From Virgibacillus sp. LDC-1 (GTDB taxonomy: Bacteria; Bacillota; Bacilli; Bacillales; Amphibacillaceae), in NCBI RefSeq assembly GCF_030137545.1, contig NZ_JARUVL010000001.1, positions 246,069-310,068 on the forward strand: 64,000 bases of DNA, given 5' to 3'. The position numbers and the translations under genes were made by a program. This document shows positions 18,275 through 26,521 of this stretch, piece after piece. The notes under the pieces were generated by a model. The model was not told where the DNA came from. It did no database searches and worked only from the letters and a program-made list of their open reading frames with translations. The stretch's first letter is position 1, and every line of letters starts with the position of its first letter.

Positions 18275-19771
18275 ATGGGATCAATTGAAGGTGTTTTAAC
18301 AGGCTTTCAGGTTGCATTTAGTATGGAAGGAATTTTATTTGTATTAATTGGTGTGTTTGTTGGAACGTTTATTGGAATGCTACCAGGTTTAGGCCCAATT
18401 AGTGCGATTGCGGTTATGATTCCAATTACATTTGGAATGGATCCAACCTTGGCATTAGTTATGATGGCGGGTGTTTATTATGGTGCTATATTCGGAGGCT
18501 CCACCTCTTCCATTTTATTAAATGCACCAGGTGTTTCTGGAACTGTAGCTACTGCATTTGATGGATACCCTATGGCCCAGCAGGGAAAGGCAGGGAAGGC
18601 ATTAGCCATTGCCGCAATATCTTCTTTTGTTGGTGGTACGGTGAGTGTTATTTTACTAATGCTGCTAGCTCCTGCGCTATCTAGTGTGGCGATTGCTTTT
18701 GGACCACCCGCATATTTTGCGCTTATGTTTATGGGACTTACCGCGATAACGAGTCTTTCTGAAGGATCAACTGTAAAGGCGCTTATTTCAGCAGTAATTG
18801 GATTTATGGTAGCGACAATTGGGATTGATGCACAAACAGGCACACAGCGTTTTACCTTTGGAAATGCCAACCTATTAGAGGGAATTGATTTTCTAGTTAT
18901 TGCCCTTGGCTTGTTCGCATTAGCGGAAGTTTGTACATTAATTATTAATCGAAAAGATTTATCCATAGACAATGCCCATAAGCTCGGAAGTTTACGTATT
19001 ACGAAAAATGAATTAAAGGAAATGAGAGGGCCAATGACAAGGCAATCCTTCCTTGGGTTTCTGCTTGGTGTTTTACCTGGAGCAGGTGCGACAATCGCCT
19101 CTTTTATTGGCTATATTACAGAAAAGAAGATTTCGAAAAAACCAGAGGAATTTGGTAAAGGCTCTGTAAAAGGATTGGCAGCTCCTGAAACTGCTAATAA
19201 TGCGGCTACAAGTGGTGCCTTTGTTCCATTATTAAGTCTTGGTATCCCAGGGTCTGGAACAACGGCAGTAATGCTAGGAGCGTTTCTTGTTTTAGGAGTT
19301 CAACCAGGTCCATTACTCATGACGGATCATCCGGAGATTTTCTGGGGAATTATTGCTAGTATGTATATTGGAAATGTATTTTTACTCGTTTTAAATTTGC
19401 CTTTAATCCCATACATTTCAAAAATTTTAAAAATTCCAAGACCATTGTTAATTTCACTCGTGATTATGTTTAGTGTTATTGGTGTGTATGCGATCAATTT
19501 TAATACTTTTGATTTATATTTACTTCTGCTGTTTGGGGTTATTGGATTTTTAATGCGGATTTTTCGTTTTCCTGCACCACCGTTTATTTTAGCCTTTATT
19601 CTCGGTGGTATGATGGAACAAGCGTTTAGACAATCCTTGACGATTTCAAATGGAAGTCTAGCGATTTTCATTCAGGAACCTATTGCTTTAAGCTTATTAA
19701 TTGTAGGCTTTCTTTCTTTTATGTTTCCACTTGTGCGCTTGCTCCGAAATCGTAAGAAGGAACGCGTATAG
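18275..19771 (+). CDS. tctA: tripartite tricarboxylate transporter large permease subunit
   Basis: A 498-residue polytopic protein with about 12 membrane helices. It has the conserved GTFIGMLPGLGPISAIAVMI block near the N-terminus, a repeated GVLPGAGATIASFIGY in the second half, and GIPGSGTTAVMLGA, which are the signature glycine-rich loops of TctA. It is the ion-driven channel subunit of the Tct system. It starts 12 bp after tctB with AAGGGGGGA as ribosome site and ends the operon before a strong terminator. Confidence 0.95.
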   Translation: MGSIEGVLTGFQVAFSMEGILFVLIGVFVGTFIGMLPGLGPISAIAVMIPITFGMDPTLALVMMAGVYYGAIFGGSTSSILLNAPGVSGTVATAFDGYPMAQQGKAGKALAIAAISSFVGGTVSVILLMLLAPALSSVAIAFGPPAYFALMFMGLTAITSLSEGSTVKALISAVIGFMVATIGIDAQTGTQRFTFGNANLLEGIDFLVIALGLFALAEVCTLIINRKDLSIDNAHKLGSLRITKNELKEMRGPMTRQSFLGFLLGVLPGAGATIASFIGYITEKKISKKPEEFGKGSVKGLAAPETANNAATSGAFVPLLSLGIPGSGTTAVMLGAFLVLGVQPGPLLMTDHPEIFWGIIASMYIGNVFLLVLNLPLIPYISKILKIPRPLLISLVIMFSVIGVYAINFNTFDLYLLLLFGVIGFLMRIFRFPAPPFILAFILGGMMEQAFRQSLTISNGSLAIFIQEPIALSLLIVGFLSFMFPLVRLLRNRKKERV

Positions 19772-19822
19772 CGTAAAAAATTAACTACGTGTCACAATAA
19801 TAGAATAAATAAAAACTAGATT

Positions 19823-19875
19823 AGCGCTTTCATTCAATTTATAATGGAATATTGAATGGTAGCGCTTTAATTTTT
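19823..19875 (+). terminator. terminator after tctA
   Basis: agcgct-tt-cattcaat pairs with attgaatg-gt-agcgct, giving a long bulged stem followed by TTAATTTTT. Confidence 0.8.
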
Positions 19876-19915
19876 AGTATAATAGAAAAATAATTTATTC
19901 GTTAGGGGTGGAGCA

Positions 19916-20869
19916 ATGGGGAATCTTGGAGATATCCATAAGGCACGAGAACGAATTCAACCTTTCATTCATCAGACACCAATATTGCATTCAAGCCAGC
20001 TTTCAAAACGGTGTCAAAATAATATTTTTTTAAAAGCAGAGCATTTGCAAAAGACTGGCTCTTTTAAAATTCGTGGTGCAGCAAATAAAGTGATGCAAGA
20101 AGTAGCGAAAGGAACTACTTATGTGACTGCAGCTTCTTCTGGTAACCATGGACAGGCGGTCGCGTATGTGGCGCAAACGCTAGGTATTCCGTCAACGATA
20201 GTCGTACCGGAGGACGCAAATGTGAGCAAGGTAAAAGCAATTCAATCCTATCATGGGAACATTGTAGCTTGTGGGTTGACATCCGCTGAACGAATTCCAA
20301 AAGCAAAGGAATTAGCGATTGAAAAGCAAGGGGTGTATATTCCGCCGTATGATGATCCGTTAATTATTTTTGGTCAAGGAACGGTTGGCTTGGAAATTAT
20401 CGAGCAAGTAAAGGATGCAGATATTGTAGTAGTACCTGTTGGGGGTGGAGGTTTAATAGCTGGTATATTAACCGCGATAAAAGAGACAAATCCGTCTATA
20501 CAGGTGATTGGTGTAGAGCCTGAGGCGGCAAATGATACATATCTCTCTCTTAAAAATGGTCATATTACACAGATTTCACCGACTTCGACAATTGCAGATG
20601 GATTGCGGACAAGCCAGCCTGGAGATCTCACCTTTCCAATCTTACAAAACTATTTAGATGACTTAGTTTTAGTTAGTGAAGAGGAGATAAAGCAAGCACT
20701 TTTATTTGTAATGGAAAGGATGAAGCAATTAATTGAACCTTCGAGCGCAACAACCGTAGCTGCATGTTTATCTGAAAAACTACAAGTACTAAATAAACGA
20801 ATTGTTTGTGTGATTTCTGGGGGGAATGTTGATGTTCACACAATTGAACCGATGTTAGCAGGCTTGTAA
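19916..20869 (+). CDS. threonine/serine dehydratase (catabolic type, PLP)
   Basis: A 317-residue fold-type II PLP enzyme. The cofactor lysine is K51 in KTGSFKIRGA; SSGNHGQAVAY and VVPVGGGGLIAG bind the cofactor. It lacks the C-terminal ACT-like regulatory domain of biosynthetic IlvA, so it is the short catabolic form that turns threonine into 2-oxobutyrate or serine into pyruvate plus ammonia. A serine racemase-like activity cannot be excluded. The ATG follows GGGGTGGAG. It is 46 bp upstream of lytS on the same strand, and the next genes probably sense and transport pyruvate-like acids, so a link through pyruvate is plausible. Confidence 0.88.
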   Translation: MGNLGDIHKARERIQPFIHQTPILHSSQLSKRCQNNIFLKAEHLQKTGSFKIRGAANKVMQEVAKGTTYVTAASSGNHGQAVAYVAQTLGIPSTIVVPEDANVSKVKAIQSYHGNIVACGLTSAERIPKAKELAIEKQGVYIPPYDDPLIIFGQGTVGLEIIEQVKDADIVVVPVGGGGLIAGILTAIKETNPSIQVIGVEPEAANDTYLSLKNGHITQISPTSTIADGLRTSQPGDLTFPILQNYLDDLVLVSEEEIKQALLFVMERMKQLIEPSSATTVAACLSEKLQVLNKRIVCVISGGNVDVHTIEPMLAGL

Positions 20870-20915
20870 CATATGCGGTCATAATAGAGAATCAAACTTT
20901 GTGGAGGTAATGGCG

Positions 20916-22664
20916 ATGGTGGAGCTTTTTATTATTATGCTGGAACGAGTAGGAATTATTATTGCTGTTGCCTTCATCGTGACACGTCTCCGTTTTTTTC
21001 AAGAGATGGTGCATGGAGATAGGCTAAGTAGAGAAAAGGAAATTACTGCGATTTTGTTTTTTGGTATTTTTGGAATTGCAGGCACCTATTTAGGTGTTGC
21101 ATTTGACACGAATGCGCTTCATTTTAATAGTGTGCAAGTAGCGCTAACATCTAATGAGGCAATTGCCAATTCTCGCGTAATTGGAGTGGTCATAGCTGGA
21201 TTACTTGGTGGCTACCGTGTTGGTTTAGGAGCGGGATTAATTGCAGGGTTGCACCGTTTTACGCTCGGAGGCTTTACTGCTATCTCCTGTGGAACGGCTA
21301 CCATCTTGTCGGGCATACTTGCCGCTTTGTTTCGGAAAAAGGGAAAGCAAATCAAGCTGCCAGCTGCTTTTGCAATTGGAGCATTAGCAGAAATGCTTCA
21401 AATGGGGATTATTTTACTTGGATCTAAGCCATTTGAAAAGGCGCTAACATTAGTAGAAGTGATTGGAATGCCAATGATTATAGCTAATGGTGTCGGTACA
21501 GCTATATTCCTATTAATTGTCCAAAGTGTCGTTAATGAAAAAGAAAAAGCAGATGCACAACAGGCAGAAAAAACGCTTCGCATTGCAGATCAAACGTTAG
21601 CCTATTTACGTAAAGGGATGAACACAACTTCTGCTCACGCAGTTTGTTCTATTTTATATGAGGAAATCGAAGCAAGTGCGGTTGCCATGACAAATCGGAC
21701 ACATATTTTAGCACATGTCGGCATTGCGAGTGATCACCATCAAGCGAACCATCCGATTCTAACGGATATTACCGAGGAAGTTATTCGAACGGGAAAACTT
21801 ATCATTGCCAAGGAGACGACAATACATTGTAAAACAGAGAATTGTCCATTGGGTGCTGCAATTGTTGCTCCATTAAAGCAGCGGGACCAAACGGTTGGAA
21901 CGATAAAGCTTTATTATCGTACCGACAAAGAGATTACAGATGTTAGCATTGAACTTGTCACGGGATTAAGTGCTTTGCTTGGTAATCAGCTTGAAATTGC
22001 TGCAGCAGATCGGGCATATCAATTAGCAAAGGAAGCAGAGATTGAGGCACTGCAGGCACAGATTAGTCCACACTTTTTATTTAATTCGTTAAATATTATT
22101 GTATCCCTTATTCGTACGAACCCAGATAAAGCGAGAGCCTTATTAGTTTCCCTTTCTTATTTTATTCGACAAAATCTAGCGGGAACGACTGCAAGATTGG
22201 TTTCGATAAGTCAGGAGCTAGCACATGTAAAGGCATATCTAAAAATAGAAGAAGCCCGTTTTGTTGATAAATTGAAGATTATTTATGATATTGATGAAGC
22301 GGTTCTAGGGTGGAATATTCCGCCACTTACATTACAGCCAATTGTAGAAAATGCGGTTAGACATGGAATAAAGGATATGGAAATGAATAGTGAGGTGACA
22401 ATTTCTATGCAGATGGAGGATCAACATATTACGATTAAAGTAACGGACAACGGAAAAGGGATTGAACAAGAGAAAATCTCACGCATAGGAAAGGAACGCA
22501 TGGATTCTAGTTCTACATCTGGAACAGGAATGGGATTATACAATGTGAACCGAAGACTTATTATGACGTATGGGGAAGAAGCTGCATTAATGATTAAGAG
22601 TCAACAGGCACAAGGAACAGCGATTACTTTTCGACTTCCTAAGAAGGTGCATATCCATGAATAA
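20916..22664 (+). CDS. lytS: LytS-family sensor histidine kinase
   Basis: A 582-residue membrane kinase. The N-terminal 5TM-Lyt receptor domain covers about residues 1-205, a GAF-like domain about 225-365, the phospho-acceptor is H386 (AQISPHFLFNSLNII), and the ATPase domain has NAVRHGI and DNGKGI. Homologues such as LytST of B. subtilis and BtsS of E. coli respond to extracellular pyruvate and control pyruvate uptake. The ATG at 20916 is chosen because GGAGG lies eight bases before it; in-frame GTG 20901 and ATG 20910 fall on or beside that site. It overlaps lytR by 8 bp. Confidence 0.92.
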   Translation: MVELFIIMLERVGIIIAVAFIVTRLRFFQEMVHGDRLSREKEITAILFFGIFGIAGTYLGVAFDTNALHFNSVQVALTSNEAIANSRVIGVVIAGLLGGYRVGLGAGLIAGLHRFTLGGFTAISCGTATILSGILAALFRKKGKQIKLPAAFAIGALAEMLQMGIILLGSKPFEKALTLVEVIGMPMIIANGVGTAIFLLIVQSVVNEKEKADAQQAEKTLRIADQTLAYLRKGMNTTSAHAVCSILYEEIEASAVAMTNRTHILAHVGIASDHHQANHPILTDITEEVIRTGKLIIAKETTIHCKTENCPLGAAIVAPLKQRDQTVGTIKLYYRTDKEITDVSIELVTGLSALLGNQLEIAAADRAYQLAKEAEIEALQAQISPHFLFNSLNIIVSLIRTNPDKARALLVSLSYFIRQNLAGTTARLVSISQELAHVKAYLKIEEARFVDKLKIIYDIDEAVLGWNIPPLTLQPIVENAVRHGIKDMEMNSEVTISMQMEDQHITIKVTDNGKGIEQEKISRIGKERMDSSSTSGTGMGLYNVNRRLIMTYGEEAALMIKSQQAQGTAITFRLPKKVHIHE

Positions 22665-23388
22665 ACGCATAAAAGCTTTTGTTGTTGATGATGAACGTTA
22701 TGCACGAGAGGAGCTTATTTTCTTATTAGCGGCACATCCATCCATTCAAATTATCGGTGAGGCAGATACTGGAGAAGAAGCGATCATGAAAATAATGCAG
22801 CTGCAACCGGATGTTGTATTTCTTGATGTAGAAATGCCTAAAATGGATGGGCTTGAAGTTGCCCGATCATTATTGAATCTAAAGAGGGTGCCTTTTATCG
22901 TTTTTGCTACAGCATATCCGCAATTTGCAGCAGAAGCATTTCGCATAAATGCACTTGATTACTTATTAAAACCTTATGATCCTGCACAGCTAGAGCAATC
23001 TGTACAGCGTTTGGAAAATAAACTCATAACTGATGGAGGAAAAGAGACAGTAAGTACGGTAGGAAAGCTAGCCGTAGAAGCGGAGGGTGAAATAGCCTAC
23101 TTAAGCTTAGTAGATATTTTGTATATTTATCGTGATGATAAGGTCACGAGAATCATTACGAAAAAAGGAAAGTATTCTATTAAAGCTACATTAAAGGAAT
23201 TGGAAAGTCGATTAACGGCCTTTTCTTTTTTTCGGATTCATAAAAGCTATCTCGTGAACTTAACGTATATTTCCAAGCTAAGCCCCTGGTTTAATGGCGC
23301 GTATGAACTTGAACTTGATGGGTTGAAAACAAAGCTCCCAGTTAGTAGAAACTATGTGAAGGAGCTTCGAAATCGGTTAGAGCTTTAA
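22657..23388 (+). CDS. lytR: LytTR-family response regulator
   Basis: A 243-residue regulator with a receiver domain (phospho-acceptor D57 in VFLDVEMPKMDG, switch lysine in LLKPYD) and a C-terminal LytTR DNA-binding domain (about 140-243; FFRIHKSYLVNLTYISK is the recognition region). It overlaps the kinase gene by 8 bp. LytTR proteins bind direct repeats about 21 bp apart; three such repeats occur directly downstream, before cstA, making cstA the likely target. Confidence 0.95.
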   Translation: MNKRIKAFVVDDERYAREELIFLLAAHPSIQIIGEADTGEEAIMKIMQLQPDVVFLDVEMPKMDGLEVARSLLNLKRVPFIVFATAYPQFAAEAFRINALDYLLKPYDPAQLEQSVQRLENKLITDGGKETVSTVGKLAVEAEGEIAYLSLVDILYIYRDDKVTRIITKKGKYSIKATLKELESRLTAFSFFRIHKSYLVNLTYISKLSPWFNGAYELELDGLKTKLPVSRNYVKELRNRLEL

Positions 23389-23402
23389 TGGAGTTAGATA
23401 AT

Positions 23403-23465
23403 GCATGTTAGTAGTTTAATTGGGCATGTTATATTCTAATTTTTGCATGTTAGATTCGAATTCCG
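23403..23465 (+). promoter_or_regulatory. three phased direct repeats: probable LytR binding sites
   Basis: GCATGTTA occurs at 23403, 23424 and 23445, so the spacing is exactly 21 bp twice, or two helical turns. The second halves of the units are also similar (an AATT at nearly the same offset). The last unit ends seven bases before a TTGAAA -35 box. The geometry matches LytTR-domain activators. Confidence 0.75.
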
Positions 23466-23471
23466 CTTCTT

Positions 23472-23510
23472 TTGAAAAGTTTCGATAAACTGAATGTATG
23501 CGCATACATT
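23472..23510 (+). promoter_or_regulatory. cstA promoter with an 18-bp palindrome over the -10
   Basis: TTGAAA (23472-23477) and TGTATG (23495-23500) are 17 bp apart; the poor -10 suits an activator-dependent promoter. The perfect palindrome AATGTATGCGCATACATT (23493-23510) covers the -10 and start point and could be an operator for a second regulator or an RNA hairpin at the 5' end. Confidence 0.5.
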
Positions 23511-23528
23511 TTTGAAGGAGGCGTTTTC

Positions 23529-24980
23529 GTGTATACATTCTTATTTGGAATTGCTTTGTTAATAATCGGTTATTTCACCTATGGAAAATTTGTAGAAAAG
23601 ACGTTTGGAGTAAAATCAGACAGGAAAACACCCGCATATACGCATCAGGATGGGGTAGATTATTTGCCAATGAATACTCCGAAAAATTCATTAATCCAAT
23701 TATTAAATATTGCTGGTGTAGGTCCTATATTCGGCCCGATAATGGGGGCATTATATGGTCCGGTAGCTTTCTTGTGGATTGTGTTCGGTGCTATATTCGC
23801 AGGTGCGGTTCATGATTATTTAACCGGCATGATTTCGATTCGAAATCGTGGTGCACATTTACCAGAGCTTGCTGGGAAATTTTTAGGGAAGTTTATGAAG
23901 CATGTTGTCAATGCGTTTGCTATATTACTATTGTTACTAGTTGGAACAGTCTTTGTGACAGCTCCTGCTGAATTACTTCATAATTTAATGAATGGTTGGA
24001 CGAGTCTAGGGGTTATAATCGCGGCAATATTTATTTATTATATTTTCGCAACCTTGCTGCCAATTGATAAGATTATTGGGCGCTTCTATCCTATTTTTGG
24101 CGCGTTATTGATTATAAGTGCTGTAGGAGTTGGAGTTGGAATGCTAGTTACAGGTGCGCCAATTCCTGAGTTATCCTTGCAAAATTTTCACCCTGATCAA
24201 GCACCAATCTTTCCGTTATTATTTTTAACGATATCATGTGGTGCGCTTTCCGGCTTCCATGCCACACAGACACCAATTATTTCAAGAACAACTAGAGGAG
24301 AGAAGGAAGGGCGAAAAATCTTTTATGGCATGATGATTGCAGAGGGAATTATTGCTATGATTTGGGCAGCAGCTGGAATGAGTCTTTTTGATGGCTATAA
24401 TGGTTTAAATGACATTTTAGCTGCAGGCGGTCCAGCAGCAGTTGTGACGGAGGCTTCGACGTTAATGCTTGGAGCGGTTGGTGGAACACTCGCTGTATTA
24501 GGTGTTATTGTTCTTCCAATTACTTCAGGTGATACCGCATTTCGCAGTGCACGAATGATCATCGCTGATTATTTTAATTTTTCTCAGAAGAAAGTATTAA
24601 ATAGATTGTGGATTGCGTTACCACTGTTTGTTCTTTCGATCGCATTAACTCAAATTGATTTTACACTGCTTTGGCGATATTTTTCTTGGGCAAATCAATC
24701 AACAGCGGTTATCGCATTGTTTGTCGGAGCAATGTATCTTTATATCGCTCGAAAAAACTATTGGATCGCCTTGATTCCTGGCGTATTCATGCTGATGGCA
24801 ACGATGACTTATATTTTAAATGCAAGCATTGGCTTTGGCTTAGCATTAAATCTTTCATATATTGGGGCTGCAGTTATTTCAGTAGCCATCATTACGTTGT
24901 TTTTTTACGCTGCCAAAAAAGCACGTCAAGGAAATATTCCGTTAGAAGAGGACGTATCTACGTTTGAGAAAATAGCTTAA
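23529..24980 (+). CDS. cstA: CstA-family carrier (probable pyruvate or peptide uptake)
   Basis: A 483-residue polytopic membrane protein of the carbon-starvation CstA family, with GVGPIFGPIMGALYGP, GAVHDYLTGMISIRNRGA and a SGFHATQTPIISR motif. It is the short form; E. coli CstA and BtsT are longer. BtsT is a pyruvate importer controlled by a LytSR-type pair, and this gene follows lytSR with matching binding sites, so pyruvate is the leading candidate substrate. The start is GTG 23529, seven bases after GAAGGAGG; the open frame extends 19 codons upstream through the promoter and is not real there. Confidence 0.88.
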   Translation: MYTFLFGIALLIIGYFTYGKFVEKTFGVKSDRKTPAYTHQDGVDYLPMNTPKNSLIQLLNIAGVGPIFGPIMGALYGPVAFLWIVFGAIFAGAVHDYLTGMISIRNRGAHLPELAGKFLGKFMKHVVNAFAILLLLLVGTVFVTAPAELLHNLMNGWTSLGVIIAAIFIYYIFATLLPIDKIIGRFYPIFGALLIISAVGVGVGMLVTGAPIPELSLQNFHPDQAPIFPLLFLTISCGALSGFHATQTPIISRTTRGEKEGRKIFYGMMIAEGIIAMIWAAAGMSLFDGYNGLNDILAAGGPAAVVTEASTLMLGAVGGTLAVLGVIVLPITSGDTAFRSARMIIADYFNFSQKKVLNRLWIALPLFVLSIALTQIDFTLLWRYFSWANQSTAVIALFVGAMYLYIARKNYWIALIPGVFMLMATMTYILNASIGFGLALNLSYIGAAVISVAIITLFFYAAKKARQGNIPLEEDVSTFEKIA

Positions 24981-25017
24981 GCGCACATAAAACAATGTGA
25001 ACGCATTGGATTTGAAA

Positions 25018-25060
25018 ATAAGAAGTCAAATAGTGATATACTATTTGACTTCTTATTTAT
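25018..25060 (+). terminator. strong terminator after cstA
   Basis: A perfect 17-bp stem (from ataagaagtc to gacttcttat) with a 5-base loop, followed by TTAT. Confidence 0.85.
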
Positions 25061-25184
25061 TGGAAAGAAGAAAATATAGTAGCTAGAGTTATATTAGTGC
25101 CGATTATATATCATACATTCTAGGTTATTTGTATAAATAAATATTTTTCCAATAAAATATTTATAATAAATTTTCCGAAATATC

Positions 25185-25251
25185 TGTACATGAAGCGGCA
25201 GCTTTTGTATAATTTTTATTAACGGTACATTAAAGGACATTTTCCGTTAAT
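25185..25251 (+). promoter_or_regulatory. promoter and inverted repeat upstream of the M20 operon
   Basis: TGTACA (25185-25190), a 17-bp spacer and TATAAT (25208-25213) form a sigma-A-like promoter. Just after the expected start point, attaacgg (25218) and ccgttaat (25244) are a perfect 8-bp inverted repeat 18 bp apart, placed like a repressor operator. The remaining 265-bp gap holds nothing else I recognise. Confidence 0.5.
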
Positions 25252-25321
25252 TGTAACTAGATATATTAATTATGATTTTTTGAATAGAGAAGATACTCGT
25301 AAAATGTTGTGGAGGTAACCT

Positions 25322-26521
25322 ATGGTGATTTCGATAAAAGAACTTAAAGAGCATATTCGTCCGGATGTTATTGCGATGCGGCGGCATTTACACCAATATC
25401 CTGAATTAAGCAATAAAGAAGTAAATACATCACAGTTTATAAAGGAAAAATTAACTGCTTACGGCGTTTCATTTGAAGAAGGTTTTGCAGGAAATGGTGT
25501 GCTTGGGATTATAAAAGGAGCACAGCCAGGGAAAACAGTTGCTTTAAGGGCAGATATGGATGCGCTTCCAATCCAAGAAACGAATGAGCATGCCTTTGTA
25601 TCTAAGGAGAAGGGAATTATGCATGCATGTGGTCATGATGCCCACACCGCAATGCTTCTAGGGACAGCATATATGCTCCAGCAGCTGCAGGCACATATTA
25701 TTGGAACCGTGTTACTTATCTTCCAGCCAGCTGAGGAAGCAGCGCCAATCGGTGGGGCGTTACCAATGCTTGAGGATGGCTTATTCAAGCATTATAAACC
25801 AGATGTTATATATGGGCAGCATGTATGGCCTGATCTGCCTGTTGGATATGTTGGTATCCGTGACCGCGAAATGATGGGGGCATCAGATCGATTTAAACTT
25901 GTTGTCAAAGGAAATGGTAGTCATGCCAGCATGCCACATTATGCGAATGATGCCATCGTTATTGCTGGACATATTGTGACAAGCATCCAGTCAATTGTTA
26001 GTAGAAATGTTGATCCACTAGAGGCTGCTGTCGTAACAATCGGAATGATTCATGGTGGGTATGCGCCCAATGTCATTGCTGATGAGGTTGTATTAGAAGG
26101 AACTGTGCGTACTTATCGAGCAGAAGTAAAGCAGGAGGTAAAAAGGCGATTTCATCAAATTACAGAACAAATTGCACACGCACATGGAGGTAGCGTGGAG
26201 GTTGATTATCTTGATGGCTATCCAGCAACAATTAATACAGAGAAATTGGCTGCATTAGCAAGAAATACAGCAAGAAATTATTTTGGAGCGCATGCTGCCC
26301 CTGATGTAAACCCATCCTTAGCAGGCGAAGATTTTAGTCGGTTTTTAGAACAAATTCCTGGTGCATTTATTTGGCTGGGTACACAAATTGAAGATTACGA
26401 AAATCAAAAGCCACTCCATGATCCAGGATTTGAATTGAACGAGCGGGCATTAGCGGATGGTAGCACATTTATGGTACAGCTTGCAATAGATACGTTAAAT
26501 GAATTAAAGCGAGATGAGTAA
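25322..26521 (+). CDS. M20 family amidohydrolase (N-acyl amino acid hydrolase type)
   Basis: A 399-residue metallo-hydrolase of the M20D aminoacylase/hippurate-hydrolase group. It opens with the family's RRHLHQYPELS; metal ligands include ALRADMDALPI and MHACGHDAHTAML, and FQPAEE carries the catalytic glutamate. The middle dimerisation domain has GSHASMPH. It hydrolyses N-acyl or aryl amides of amino acids in the cytoplasm. The ATG follows GGAGG at six bases. It is first of an operon with two further M20 enzymes, overlapping the next by 8 bp. Substrate is unknown. Confidence 0.9.
   Translation: MVISIKELKEHIRPDVIAMRRHLHQYPELSNKEVNTSQFIKEKLTAYGVSFEEGFAGNGVLGIIKGAQPGKTVALRADMDALPIQETNEHAFVSKEKGIMHACGHDAHTAMLLGTAYMLQQLQAHIIGTVLLIFQPAEEAAPIGGALPMLEDGLFKHYKPDVIYGQHVWPDLPVGYVGIRDREMMGASDRFKLVVKGNGSHASMPHYANDAIVIAGHIVTSIQSIVSRNVDPLEAAVVTIGMIHGGYAPNVIADEVVLEGTVRTYRAEVKQEVKRRFHQITEQIAHAHGGSVEVDYLDGYPATINTEKLAALARNTARNYFGAHAAPDVNPSLAGEDFSRFLEQIPGAFIWLGTQIEDYENQKPLHDPGFELNERALADGSTFMVQLAIDTLNELKRDE

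Noticed and set aside
18478..18972. 164-codon minus-strand frame inside tctA
   Set aside because: Shadow frame of a conserved membrane protein gene; low-complexity composition typical of antisense frames.
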